From contig NZ_JASHIC010000021.1 of the NCBI RefSeq assembly GCF_030056705.1, forward strand, positions 1 through 64,000: a DNA stretch of 64,000 nt, in the 5' to 3' direction. Shown here in pieces: positions 18,420-27,700 of the stretch (position 1 is the stretch's first letter; each line of letters begins with the position of its first letter). Both the position numbers and the translations under genes were made by a program. Source of the DNA: Flectobacillus longus. Its GTDB lineage: Bacteria; Bacteroidota; Bacteroidia; Cytophagales; Spirosomataceae. Below the pieces are notes generated by a model. It searched no databases. It saw only the letters and a list, made by a program, of their open reading frames with translations, and was not told where the DNA came from.

Positions 18420-19823
18420 TTAGCTTTTGGGTAAAAGAGTAGGCTGGCACGCATAAAACTTCAAATCAATCAAATCTCCTGGCAAAGCTTTTGAATTCCA
18501 ATGTTTATGAATAGCCAATGCTGCACCCAACGAACTAGCCTGAGCCATAGATGCCGCAAACACTTCTAATTCTGGAAAAGCAGCAGCCAAAAGATTCATG
18601 AATATAGGATTTTTACTAAAACCACCATCTACAAAAACTCGCTTCACAGGATAATTATGCAAAACCAATTCCGTAGAAATTAATTGTTGAGTCATAATAT
18701 CCAACATCAATTGATGATAAGCCTCTTCAACAGATGAATAATCTGCCAAATCGCGATGTTCGAATAAAGAACTTTTCAATAGTTCGTATTTATTGTCTTC
18801 TTCCGAAACCGATGGGCTTTGTGCATTTTTCAATCGATTGATGATTTGTGCATCATAAGCTACGGTTTTGAAGAAATCATTTTCTACGCCAAAATGCTGT
18901 GCAATGCGCTTCGTTTGAATTTCGTGTTCGTAACCCGAAAACAAACGAGAAGCTTTTACAGGCTTACCTTGATAGTGCATATAACACAAACAATCATATT
19001 GCAACTCTTCAAAAGTAAGCGGAATATCATTGAATGGGTTCAGGGTAATGCTCCATGTTCCCGTTGAAAGCAAAATAAAAGGTTCTTGAAAATTTATCAA
19101 ATAAGGAATCAAAGCCGAGGAACTATCGTGTAAACCAACCCCTACAGAAACAGCCTTATCCTTATTTTCCAATTTTACCACTTCGTCCGAATAGAAAAGT
19201 GTTGGAAGTTTTGTTTCAATTTTTTCGCGAGAAGTCCATTCGTGATACTTCTGCACTCTGAAATCCCAGAGATTGGTATGACAGCCAATACTAGTAATAT
19301 CAGAATAATATTTTTTTGTAAAGAGGCTATGTAAAAATTGAGGCAAGTGAAGACAATATTTTACTTGCTCAAATATTTCAGGCTTTTCGTATTTCAAACG
19401 ATAAATCTGCATACCAGAATTAAGCGATCCCAATACTGGAGACGCTGTTCTGACAGCAAACTCCTCTTCGCCACCATAAGTATCATAAAATTGTTTCTGC
19501 AACTCAGCAGAATATGCTTTAAGATAGTTATAAAGAGGAGTCAAGATATTTCCTTCTTCATTTACATAGACAAAACTTGCCCCATAAGTTGAAAAATTAA
19601 GTGCATTTACGACGAAATCATCCAAGCCTAGCACTTCATTCCATGATTCCAATACCCACGATTGAAGTAAGTTTACATCCTCGCAAGCATCTCCATCCTC
19701 GTCGATAGTTTCGGGGAATTGCATACTCTTTTCCCAAACAATTTGGTATTGTTCGTCAAATAAAAACAGTTTTTTATTGGTTTTGCCAATATCAAAGATT
19801 GCGCAAACTGGTATCGGATTCAT
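18420..19823 (-). CDS. rhaB: FGGY-family sugar kinase, probable L-rhamnulose kinase
   Basis: The protein has 467 residues from the ATG at 19823 (MNPIPVCAIFDIGKTNKK). The frame opens 35 codons earlier, but that extension would read through the terminator hairpin at 19890-19918, so it is rejected. FGGY features: AIFDIGKTNKKLFLFD phosphate loop (about 8-23), ILLSTGTWSITLNPF (about 240-255), VFVDGGFSKNPIFMNLLAAAF (about 400-420) and ASSLGAALAIH. It phosphorylates the ketose made by the neighbouring isomerase. Fuculokinase is the main alternative, but the RhaI/RhaEW context favours rhamnulose. Confidence 0.82.
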   Translation of the reverse strand: MNPIPVCAIFDIGKTNKKLFLFDEQYQIVWEKSMQFPETIDEDGDACEDVNLLQSWVLESWNEVLGLDDFVVNALNFSTYGASFVYVNEEGNILTPLYNYLKAYSAELQKQFYDTYGGEEEFAVRTASPVLGSLNSGMQIYRLKYEKPEIFEQVKYCLHLPQFLHSLFTKKYYSDITSIGCHTNLWDFRVQKYHEWTSREKIETKLPTLFYSDEVVKLENKDKAVSVGVGLHDSSSALIPYLINFQEPFILLSTGTWSITLNPFNDIPLTFEELQYDCLCYMHYQGKPVKASRLFSGYEHEIQTKRIAQHFGVENDFFKTVAYDAQIINRLKNAQSPSVSEEDNKYELLKSSLFEHRDLADYSSVEEAYHQLMLDIMTQQLISTELVLHNYPVKRVFVDGGFSKNPIFMNLLAAAFPELEVFAASMAQASSLGAALAIHKHWNSKALPGDLIDLKFYACQPTLLPKS

Positions 19824-19889
19824 ATTTCGGTAATGAATTTTAAAACAGCCTAAGGCCTCAACAGATATGTCAGTAAATGAAGGGAAGAA

Positions 19890-19918
19890 TATTCCCGAGT
19901 AGTTTGTTACTCGGGAAT
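19890..19918 (-). terminator. Hairpin after the rhamnose isomerase gene
   Basis: ATTCCCGAGTA (19890-19900) pairs perfectly with TACTCGGGAAT (19908-19918) around a short loop. It lies 52 bases past the stop of the isomerase gene, and its presence rules out the longer start of the kinase frame. No U-run follows, so read-through into the kinase gene is plausible. Confidence 0.65.
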
Positions 19919-19969
19919 ACAAATTCAAAAGTATATAGGAAAGGCAGAAATGGTTTTCTACCCAAAATC

Positions 19970-21244
19970 TTACAAACCAGTAGATACAGTTTTCAAACCG
20001 CGTTCAGCAATAAGATTTTCTCTTACTTTCAACTCACGGTACAATGCTACTGGGTTCAAAGCAGCGCCTGCACGCAAACGAGCCTCAGCAACGATAGCAC
20101 GAACATCTGTACGGAAAGCATTTTGAAGAATTTCTTGCGCACGAACCACATCGTTGTTTTCTTGAGCATCTTCCAAAGCTTTTCTGTCTACAGAAAGAGC
20201 TTGAGCATAAGCAATCATGATAGCTTCAACTGATTGTAACAAATCCTCCAAAGGATCTTTTACATTGTGAGAAGCATCAATCATCCAACCCAAATCTTTG
20301 GCATGATTCATACCACGAGCGTCCATGCCTTCAACTAATTCATTGAAAATCAAGAATAATTGATAAGGTTTTACAGAACCAGCTGTTAAATCATCATCGC
20401 CATATTTAGAGTCGTTGAAGTGGAAACCACCCAATTTTTCTTCCATCAACAACAACGACACAATTTGTTCGATGTTAGCGTTTGGTAAATGGTGTCCCAA
20501 GTCAACCAATGTATAAGCCTTATCTCCCAATTTGCGAGCGTACGATAATGATTGTCCCCAATCCCCTACTGTCATTGAGTAGAAGTTCGGTTCAAATGCT
20601 TTGTACTCAACAAAGATTTTCCAATCATCTGGTAAAGCTGCGTAAATTTCTTGCAAACTTTCCAAGGTATTTTGATAAGCCTTTCTAAAGTTTAATTGAC
20701 CCGGGAAGCAAGAACCATCCGACAACCAAACAGTCAATGAATCAGAACCCAACTCAATACCATGCTTAATAACCTCGATATTATGGTCGATAGCCTGCTT
20801 ACGAATGGCTTTGTTTACATTTTGTAAAGAACCAAACTTATAAGTATGTTCTTGATCAGCTTGATCTTGAAATGTATTTGAATTTACTGCGTCAAACTTC
20901 AAACCATGCTGCGCTGCCAAAGCACGAATCGCCTTAGGATCAGTTGGAATATCCCATGGAATATGCAACGAAATAGCTCCAGAAGCTTTGTTCAAAGTGT
21001 GTAAAAGACCAACGTCTTCGATTTTTTCTTCCAAAGTACGTGGCTCACCACCACCTGCAAATCGTCCGAAACGAGTACCACCAGTGCCTAAAGCCCAAGA
21101 AGGAATAGCAATTTGGAAGTCAACAAGTTTTTGAATGATTTCTTCAGTTCCAGCGATTTCAGAGCGAGTAAACGCCAATTTATTTTCGTGGCCTTTCAAC
21201 AAAGAGTCGTTGTGTGAGGCAATTTTGTATGATTCGAGTAACAT
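19970..21244 (-). CDS. rhaI: L-rhamnose isomerase, RhaI (Pseudomonas stutzeri) type
   Basis: The protein has 424 residues. A TIM-barrel sugar isomerase with LGTGGTRFGRFAGGGEPRTLEEK (about 56-78), the metal-site segments FVEYKAFEPNFYSM (about 220), LVDLGHHLPNANIEQ (about 250), GGFHFNDSKYGDDDL (about 276) and WMIDASHNVKDP (about 325). These supply the Glu, Asp and His ligands of the two-metal site. It converts L-rhamnose to L-rhamnulose and belongs to the broad-specificity RhaI group rather than E. coli RhaA. It starts 34 bases after rhaM and is followed by a hairpin and the kinase. Confidence 0.88.
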   Translation of the reverse strand: MLLESYKIASHNDSLLKGHENKLAFTRSEIAGTEEIIQKLVDFQIAIPSWALGTGGTRFGRFAGGGEPRTLEEKIEDVGLLHTLNKASGAISLHIPWDIPTDPKAIRALAAQHGLKFDAVNSNTFQDQADQEHTYKFGSLQNVNKAIRKQAIDHNIEVIKHGIELGSDSLTVWLSDGSCFPGQLNFRKAYQNTLESLQEIYAALPDDWKIFVEYKAFEPNFYSMTVGDWGQSLSYARKLGDKAYTLVDLGHHLPNANIEQIVSLLLMEEKLGGFHFNDSKYGDDDLTAGSVKPYQLFLIFNELVEGMDARGMNHAKDLGWMIDASHNVKDPLEDLLQSVEAIMIAYAQALSVDRKALEDAQENNDVVRAQEILQNAFRTDVRAIVAEARLRAGAALNPVALYRELKVRENLIAERGLKTVSTGL

Positions 21245-21277
21245 GAGATGTTTCTGTTAAAATTCGGATAGTTTGTC

Positions 21278-21592
21278 CTAAGGTAAATGAAATACATCAA
21301 CTAGTGGTACACTTACTGGAGAGTTATCTGGATTGGCGTCCATGATATCACCCATATATTTCCACCACTTTTGCATAACTGGATGTTTAGGAAGTTCATC
21401 CATCAATGCAGGGTTTTCTATTTTTAAAACGCCAAACAAGGCATAAGTGTCTGGATCAAGGAAAATCGAATAATCTTCAATTCCTATACTTTTGAGCAAT
21501 TCTACTAATTCAGGCCAAATTTCGTCATGACGACGCTTATATTCTTCAACCTGTCCTTGATGCAATTGCATTTTGAAGGCAACTCGTTTCAT
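21278..21592 (-). CDS. rhaM: L-rhamnose mutarotase
   Basis: The protein has 104 residues, the normal size of RhaM. It has KMQLHQGQVEEYKRRHDEIWPEL (about 7-29, with the active-site His), IEDYSIFLDPDTYALFGVL and the C-terminal WWKYMGDIMDANPDNSP. RhaM interconverts the alpha and beta anomers of L-rhamnose before isomerisation. It sits between the RhaEW fusion and the isomerase in one run of same-strand genes. Confidence 0.93.
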   Translation of the reverse strand: MKRVAFKMQLHQGQVEEYKRRHDEIWPELVELLKSIGIEDYSIFLDPDTYALFGVLKIENPALMDELPKHPVMQKWWKYMGDIMDANPDNSPVSVPLVDVFHLP

Positions 21593-21609
21593 AATTTATG
21601 GAGTGATTG

Positions 21610-21672
21610 AGCAAATGAGTAAATGAGTAAATGAATGATTTTGTTGGTAAATCGCTCATTTACTCATTCGCT
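21610..21672 (-). terminator. 18-bp stem with long loop between rhaEW and rhaM
   Basis: Bases 21610-21627 pair with 21655-21672 (core AATGAGTAAATGAG). The single mismatch is a G-U wobble only in minus-strand RNA. The right edge lies 8 bases after the rhaEW stop. As genes of the same pathway follow, partial termination or an mRNA-stability role is likely. Confidence 0.6.
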
Positions 21673-21680
21673 AGATATAT

Positions 21681-23825
21681 CTATCTATAGAAGCCCATTG
21701 CAACACCACCGTCTACGTTCAAGGCATTTCCTGTTGATTTACCCAACAAACCACCAACAAACGCAAAACAAGCATTAGCAATATCAACTGGCAAAATGAT
21801 TTCGTTCAACAACGTACGTTTTGCATAATAAGCAGGTAGTTCTTCAACTGTAATACCATACGCTTTTGCACGGCCTTCAGCCCAGCCTCCTGCCCAAATA
21901 TTTGAGTCAGAGATAACAGCATCAGGGTTTACTGTATTCACACGGATTTTGTCAGCACCTAATTCTGCTGCCATCAATCTTGTCAAATGCGCTTGAGCAG
22001 CTTTAGCCGAACCATAACCAGGGTTGTTTGGTCCTGCAACTACCGCATTTTTAGAAACAATATTTACGATGTCGCCACCAAAACCTTGCTTACGCATTAC
22101 TTCGATACCAGCTTTAGAAACGATAAATTGACCTTTTACCAAAATGTCATATAATCTATCCCATTCTTCCAAGCTATGCTCAGCAATAGATTTTGAAATA
22201 CTGATACCTGCGTTATTGATAACAATATCAACACCACCAAATGCCAAACAAGCATTATCAAGCGCTTGCTCTGTGCTAGCTGCATCAGTTACGTTCAACA
22301 AAGTAGAAGCTACCGCATCTTTTCCGAAGATTTGAACAAACTCAGCTTTTGCACCATCCAAACGCTCTTCGTTGATGTCGTTGATAATAACACAAGCACC
22401 TTCTTCTGCAAATTTCTTAGCAATAGCTTTACCAATACCACCAGCAGAACCAGTCACTAACGCAACACGACCTGACAATGCTTTTGGTTTTGGCATTCTT
22501 TGCAATTTTGCTTCTTCCAACAACCAGTATTCAATATCAAAAGCCTCTTGACGTGGCAATGAAGTATATTCAGATACAGCTTCAGCACCTTTCATTACAT
22601 TCACAGCGTTGATGTAATATTCTGATGCTAAACGAGCTGTAGTTTTATCTTTTGCAAAAGTAAACATACCTACACCAGGGTAAAGAATTACTACTGGGTT
22701 CGGGTCGCGCATCGCTGGCGAGTTATCATGTTTACAAGTGTTATAGTACTCTGTGTACATAGCACGGTATGCCTCAAACGCAGGAGTCAATTTAGCTTTA
22801 ATACCCGCTACATCAGACAAATCTTCGCTTGGAGCCAATTCCAGTACTAAAGGAGAAATTTTAGTACGCAAGAAGTGGTCTGGACACGATGTACCAAGTG
22901 GAGCTAATTTCTCTAAATCGTTAGAGTTGATGAATTCCAAAACGCGAACATCATCCGTGAAATGACCAATCATTTGGCGTTCTGATGAGCAGAAACCACG
23001 TAAAATTGGCGCAACTTTAGCTGCTTGTAATTTACGATCTGCTTCTGGCAAGCTATCGATTTTTGCCCCTCCAAATACTGGACGAGATTTACCGTAGTTA
23101 GATTCCAAATATTCAGCACATTTTTCAATTACTTCCAACGTGTTGATATAACTTTCGTAAGCAGTATCGCCCCAAGTAAACAAACCGTGAGAACCCAACA
23201 TGATACCACGAAGTTTGATTCCTTTCGCAGCAGCTTCTTCCAAGCAAGCACGCAATTGCAATCCTAAGTCGAAACCTGGACGTTGCCAGCCTACCCAGCC
23301 AATTTCGCCATTAAATAATTCTTCTGTGATTTTTTGACCATCTTTCGCAGCAGCAATAGCAATCGCAGCATCTGGGTGAAGGTGGTCGATATGAGCAAAT
23401 GGAAGGAATCCATGAAGAGGCGTATCAATTGATGGCGCTTTTGAATCCAAATCAAAAATACAATGGTTGAACAATGCTACCATTTCATCTTCAAACTCGA
23501 TTCCACGATATACATTTTCCAATGAACGAAGTCTATCTACGTACAACGCAGCACAACCGCTTTTTTTCAAAGTACCAATGTCACCACCCGAACCTTTAAT
23601 CCACATTATGTCCGTTTCCTGACCTGTAAGCGGATCCACATCTTTGAGCTTTACAGAAGTGTTACCACCGCCATAGTTAGTCAAACGAAGGTCGGCACCC
23701 AACATGTTTGAACGGTAAATGAAAAGAGCTACTTCATCGCCTGCCAACGCTGCTGCTTTGGCATCGTCCCATAAATAGCTTACATGCTTAAATTTAGTTG
23801 CATCCACTGTTGAAATCGTTGTCAT
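21681..23825 (-). CDS. rhaEW: Bifunctional L-rhamnulose-1-phosphate aldolase / L-lactaldehyde dehydrogenase
   Basis: The protein has 714 residues from the ATG at 23825 (MTTISTVDATKFKHVSYLW); an ATG 12 codons earlier is possible. The N-terminal class II aldolase domain (about 20-420) has NTLRLTNYGGGNTSVK-like ADLRLTNYGGGNTS, WIKGSGGD, and metal His in GFLPFAHIDHLHPDAA and GSHGLFTWG. The C-terminal short-chain dehydrogenase domain (about 450-714) has GRVALVTGSAGGIGKA, NNAGIS and YGSAKAAQ with the catalytic Tyr/Lys. It splits rhamnulose-1-phosphate to DHAP and lactaldehyde and oxidises the latter to lactate. It is first in the rhamnose gene run. Confidence 0.92.
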   Translation of the reverse strand: MTTISTVDATKFKHVSYLWDDAKAAALAGDEVALFIYRSNMLGADLRLTNYGGGNTSVKLKDVDPLTGQETDIMWIKGSGGDIGTLKKSGCAALYVDRLRSLENVYRGIEFEDEMVALFNHCIFDLDSKAPSIDTPLHGFLPFAHIDHLHPDAAIAIAAAKDGQKITEELFNGEIGWVGWQRPGFDLGLQLRACLEEAAAKGIKLRGIMLGSHGLFTWGDTAYESYINTLEVIEKCAEYLESNYGKSRPVFGGAKIDSLPEADRKLQAAKVAPILRGFCSSERQMIGHFTDDVRVLEFINSNDLEKLAPLGTSCPDHFLRTKISPLVLELAPSEDLSDVAGIKAKLTPAFEAYRAMYTEYYNTCKHDNSPAMRDPNPVVILYPGVGMFTFAKDKTTARLASEYYINAVNVMKGAEAVSEYTSLPRQEAFDIEYWLLEEAKLQRMPKPKALSGRVALVTGSAGGIGKAIAKKFAEEGACVIINDINEERLDGAKAEFVQIFGKDAVASTLLNVTDAASTEQALDNACLAFGGVDIVINNAGISISKSIAEHSLEEWDRLYDILVKGQFIVSKAGIEVMRKQGFGGDIVNIVSKNAVVAGPNNPGYGSAKAAQAHLTRLMAAELGADKIRVNTVNPDAVISDSNIWAGGWAEGRAKAYGITVEELPAYYAKRTLLNEIILPVDIANACFAFVGGLLGKSTGNALNVDGGVAMGFYR

Positions 23826-23993
23826 TGTTTTTTGGTATTTGATATTCAAGCGAATTTGCATCGCTTTTGAATAGATTGTTTTATTTCTGTTTAAAGGGTA
23901 ATTAAAGATAGACTTAAAATTTTGTTACCAGATTAATATTCAAAACTTCTCTATCATTTATTCTATATCGAATTGTTTTTTTCTTAGATAGTA

Positions 23994-24022
23994 CAAACTT
24001 AATAGTTGAGATTCAGTCAACT
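23994..24022 (-). promoter_or_regulatory. Candidate promoter and palindromic operator of the rhamnose genes
   Basis: On the minus strand TAAGTTTG (24001-23994) fits the -7 TAnnTTTG element, and a TTG at 24020-24018 could be the -33 element, though the spacing (16 bases) is short. A perfect 6-bp inverted repeat AGTTGA-7 bases-TCAACT spans 24004-24022, exactly between and over these elements. This placement suits a repressor or activator site. No regulator gene is adjacent. Confidence 0.45.
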
Positions 24023-24162
24023 TTCCTTTACCGTCCTGTACCAGAAACAAAAAACAATATAAATATCTGATTTTCAGTTATTTGACAATTAAAAATATTT
24101 TATTTTTTTATAAAATTATTAAAATTTTACTCTAAAAAACCTATGAATCAAGCTAAGTATGG

Positions 24163-24192
24163 TTTGCTTTTAGGATAAAAGGAATAATTTTG
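24163..24192 (+). promoter_or_regulatory. Promoter of the thioredoxin gene
   Basis: TTTG (24163-24166), 18 bases, TAATTTTG (24185-24192). The -7 element contains the TTG that the longest open frame would use as start, so translation must begin downstream, at ATG 24208 or 24217. Confidence 0.6.
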
Positions 24193-24216
24193 ACCTTAAT
24201 ACTGAATATGTACGAT

Positions 24217-24558
24217 ATGAAAAATAAGTCGATTATGCTGCCTGTTTCACTCGAAACGAAAATCAATGATAAAACACCGCTTTTATTGGTATTTCATGCA
24301 CAATGGTGCCAACCTTGTAAAGGTCTGGCTCCAATCTTAACTGATTTGAGCAAACAAATGGGCGATGGGATATTGATACAAAAAGTAGATGTGGATAGAG
24401 AGAAAAGTATTAGTGACTATTTCTGTGTAAAAAGTATGCCTACTTTATTTTTGTTTCAACAGGGTGAACTTATTTGGAAGCATATAGGTATTATCACCAA
24501 AAATTCATTGGAGCAGGTTATTAAAACGAAAACAGTCAAGCCTTATTTACTCAAATAG
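24217..24558 (+). CDS. Thioredoxin-family protein
   Basis: The protein has about 113 residues from the ATG at 24217; ATG 24208 adds three residues. The frame reaches back to a TTG at 24190, but that TTG lies inside the promoter. The thioredoxin fold has active site WCQPCKG (about 27-33), a cis-Pro segment SMPTLFLFQQGE (about 70-81) and IWKHIGI. There is no signal peptide, so it is a cytoplasmic disulfide reductase or a chaperone-like thioredoxin. It diverges from the rhamnose operon; no functional tie is evident. The WCQPC active site is slightly unusual beside the common WCGPC. Confidence 0.85.
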   Translation: MKNKSIMLPVSLETKINDKTPLLLVFHAQWCQPCKGLAPILTDLSKQMGDGILIQKVDVDREKSISDYFCVKSMPTLFLFQQGELIWKHIGIITKNSLEQVIKTKTVKPYLLK

Positions 24559-24560
24559 TC

Positions 24561-24705
24561 AAACATGAGTCATCCCGAATTTAGCAATTTAGTGATTGAG
24601 CGTATGAGTGATTATTTTTAATCTAGATTTTACTAGTAAAGATGCAAGGCTTTGCGTAAAATTCATATTAAAAAATAATCGCTAAATTAGAGATGATTCA
24701 TGTTT
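24561..24705. terminator. Large imperfect inverted repeat between convergent genes
   Basis: Bases 24561-24589 (starting AAACATGAGTCATC) are repeated in inverse form at 24677-24705 with four mismatches over 29 positions. A second nested pair (GATTATTTTT with AAAAATAATC) lies inside. The 145-base unit fills the gap between the thioredoxin gene and the end of the SNF2 gene. It could be a bidirectional terminator or a small mobile repeat. Confidence 0.5.
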
Positions 24706-24740
24706 CTTTTAATAGGTTTTTTATTTGACAAAAGCTCTAT

Positions 24741-27700
24741 TTATCCATGTTTAAGCAGGGTTAACAAATCTTCTTTCGTCATTTGTTGCAACATATCTTG
24801 GTCTGTCTTAATCAGCTCATTGACCAAATGTTGTTTATTAGACTGTAATACCATCATTTTTTCTTCAATAGTATCTGGACAAATCAATCGAACGGCAACT
24901 ACATTTTTCTGTTGTCCTATCCGATATACTCGGTCAATTGCCTGATTTTCTACGGCAGGATTCCACCAAGGATCTATCAAATACACATAGTCGGCTTGTG
25001 TAAGATTCAGTCCTATACCACCAGCCTTTAAACTTATCAGAAATACTCTAATTTGGTCATCATTCTGAAATTGCTCTACCACCTTTGCACGATTTGTGGT
25101 TTGTCCTGTCAGATAACTAAATGGTATCTCTCGGAGTTGCAATTCTTTCTTGACCAATTCCAACATTTCTACAAACTGTGAAAAAACTAATATTTTGTGT
25201 TTGGGAGATTTATTCTCTATCTCTTCAATCAAAACCTGCAATTTGGCAGATTCATGTCCATAAAACTCTTCATCGCTAAGCAAGGCAGGCGAATTACATA
25301 TTTGACGGAGTTTGGTCAACCCTTGTAAAATATGTAATCTTTCTTTCGGAATATCTCCTTCTTTTTGCGTATTCAAATAGTCCCAAAACTCTCGCTCATA
25401 AGCTTCATATACCCGACGTTGCTCGGTACTCATTTCGCAGTAAAGTACCATTTCCGTCTTTTCGGGAAGTTCTTTGGCTACTTGCTGTTTTGTTCTTCGA
25501 AGAACAAAAGACTTGATTTTTTGCTGCAATTCCTGTGCTCTAGACAAATCTTTAAACTTGTCTATCGGCATAGAATAGTATTCTTTGAAAAACCGTTTTG
25601 TTCCCAAAAGTCCTGGACAAGCAAAAGAAAACTGTGCATAAATATCAAAGGTATTATTTTCGATTGGTGTTCCCGTCATTACTAAACGATGGCGACCATG
25701 CAACATACAAACAGCCTTATATCGCTGTGATTCAGGATTTTTAATAGCCTGAGACTCATCCAAAACAATGTAATTAAACAGGTATTTTCGTAAAAACTTT
25801 ATATCAGACAAAAGCGTATGATAAGTCGTAATAACAACATCATATTCCTCAAAACCAAGTGTATTTTCGGGACGATTAGGTCCGTGCATGACTAGCACCT
25901 TTAAACTAGGCGCAAACTTTTTAATTTCTTGTAGCCAGTTAAAAATCAAAGTAGTAGGCACTACCACCAAATTAGTTTTTAGGGTGCTTTTTTCCTTTTG
26001 CCATAAAAATAAGGCTAATACCTGAAGGGTTTTACCCAAACCCATATCATCAGCTAATACCCCGCCCAAACTCAACTGATTCAAATAGGCCAACCAATTC
26101 AAACCCTCCGATTGATAACTCCGCAACTGAGCGTGAAGTGATGAGGTTACTGGGATAGGGGCAATTTTGTCCAGATTTTCAATTTTATCTCTAAAATCTT
26201 GACTTAAAGCTTTGACTTCCTGCGTCAGCATTTCAGCATCAAAAAGCTCTTCAAGACTTCCTAAGCGTGATTGTGGTACTCGCAAAGTATCTTCAATGAT
26301 TTCGCCAGCCTCAAAGTAATCTGCAAATTTTGAAACCCATACTTCTGGTAAAATACCCAATGAACCATCGTCGAGCGTCACATATTTCTCTTTGTTTTTA
26401 ATCGTTTTTTGTAAATGCTTTAACGAAACTCTCTGCTTCCCAAACTGAATTTTGATGGTTGTATCAAACCAATTCATACCCGAATTAACCACCACACTCA
26501 CATTGGCTTTATGAGCATTTAATCTACTTTTCTTGAATTGGTTAAAACCTAAAATCTTGATTTGTTGCTCTCGCCACACCTCAAAGGCATCTAAAAACCA
26601 TTCGTTTTCCAAAAATCTTTTTCGATGCAAATAAAAACTCTCCTGATGTAATTGTTCCTCAAAATCAGGGTGCTGACGAATCAATATCCCTAAAAACCTT
26701 TGTTCTTCTGGTTCATTGCGAGGAAGAGCAAAAGGTTTACCTTTTCGGTCGATAGCATAGAGTTGTTTTTTGGATAAAACAGGAATCTCTACCTCTCCAT
26801 AAACCATCGTTGGCGTCAGTAAGATATAATCCTCATATTCAGACAAATATATCATTCTGACTAAAGATTGATTAAGATTTACCTCTTGAATTTGCTCTGG
26901 ACTAGCAGGTTTTAGGTATGAATATTTAACACGAACATGTCTTTCAAGCGGGTCAAGAATCTCTTTTTGAAACTCGGTATATTTTGATTCGTGTAAGACT
27001 AAATAATAATTATGTCTTCTAAAAAAAGCTATTACCTTCAAAAAATGTAGGTTATCAACCAAATACATCGTTTGATGTATTTGGATAAAATATCCATATC
27101 TCAAGGTCAAATCCTGTAAAGGATATACCTGACCATTTACCTGAAGATATACCTTAATTTCATACATCTCATCTTGCTGAAAGACCTCCAATTGCAATTC
27201 AATCGGAAGCGTGCTCAATTGCACAGGCACAATCGACTGTGAGGCAATATTGACAGAAGTTTTATGATTATGATAAAAAATAGGTAATGCCAAAGGATTT
27301 TTAACAAGTGCTTTCAAACTAGCTAAATCCTCTTCAGGAGGTGTTTGCTCATAATTATGTTGAAAACGAGCCACTGCCATAAAAAACTTCAATACATCAG
27401 GTTCTTCAATTTGCCAAATTTTATCTAGTGGAGCTCTTGAAATCAATGGATTTTTGGGTTTGCCTTCCTTCGTGAAATCAGCTTGATATAACTCTAGATG
27501 AAAATGGTCGAAATATTTATGGAGTTTAAAAACCACAATCAGATTTTCTTGCGCTGACGAATTAGACAAATGTTGCCAGTGGTTTGCTGACAATAACTGG
27601 TCTTGTAGCGCTACTTTCGTATCATTAGTAAAAGCAAAGAGAGCAGAGTTTTTGGGAAGAATATGTGTTTGTTTTTCTTGGTAATGTATTCGAAAATACT

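Noticed and set aside
19824-19928. Upstream extension of the sugar kinase by 35 codons
   Set aside because: It would translate the terminator hairpin at 19890-19918, and the FGGY domain begins just after the internal ATG at 19823.
21601-21675. Tandem AAATGAGT units as a possible CRISPR or variable repeat
   Set aside because: Only two to three copies are present and they form the arm of a hairpin; no spacers.
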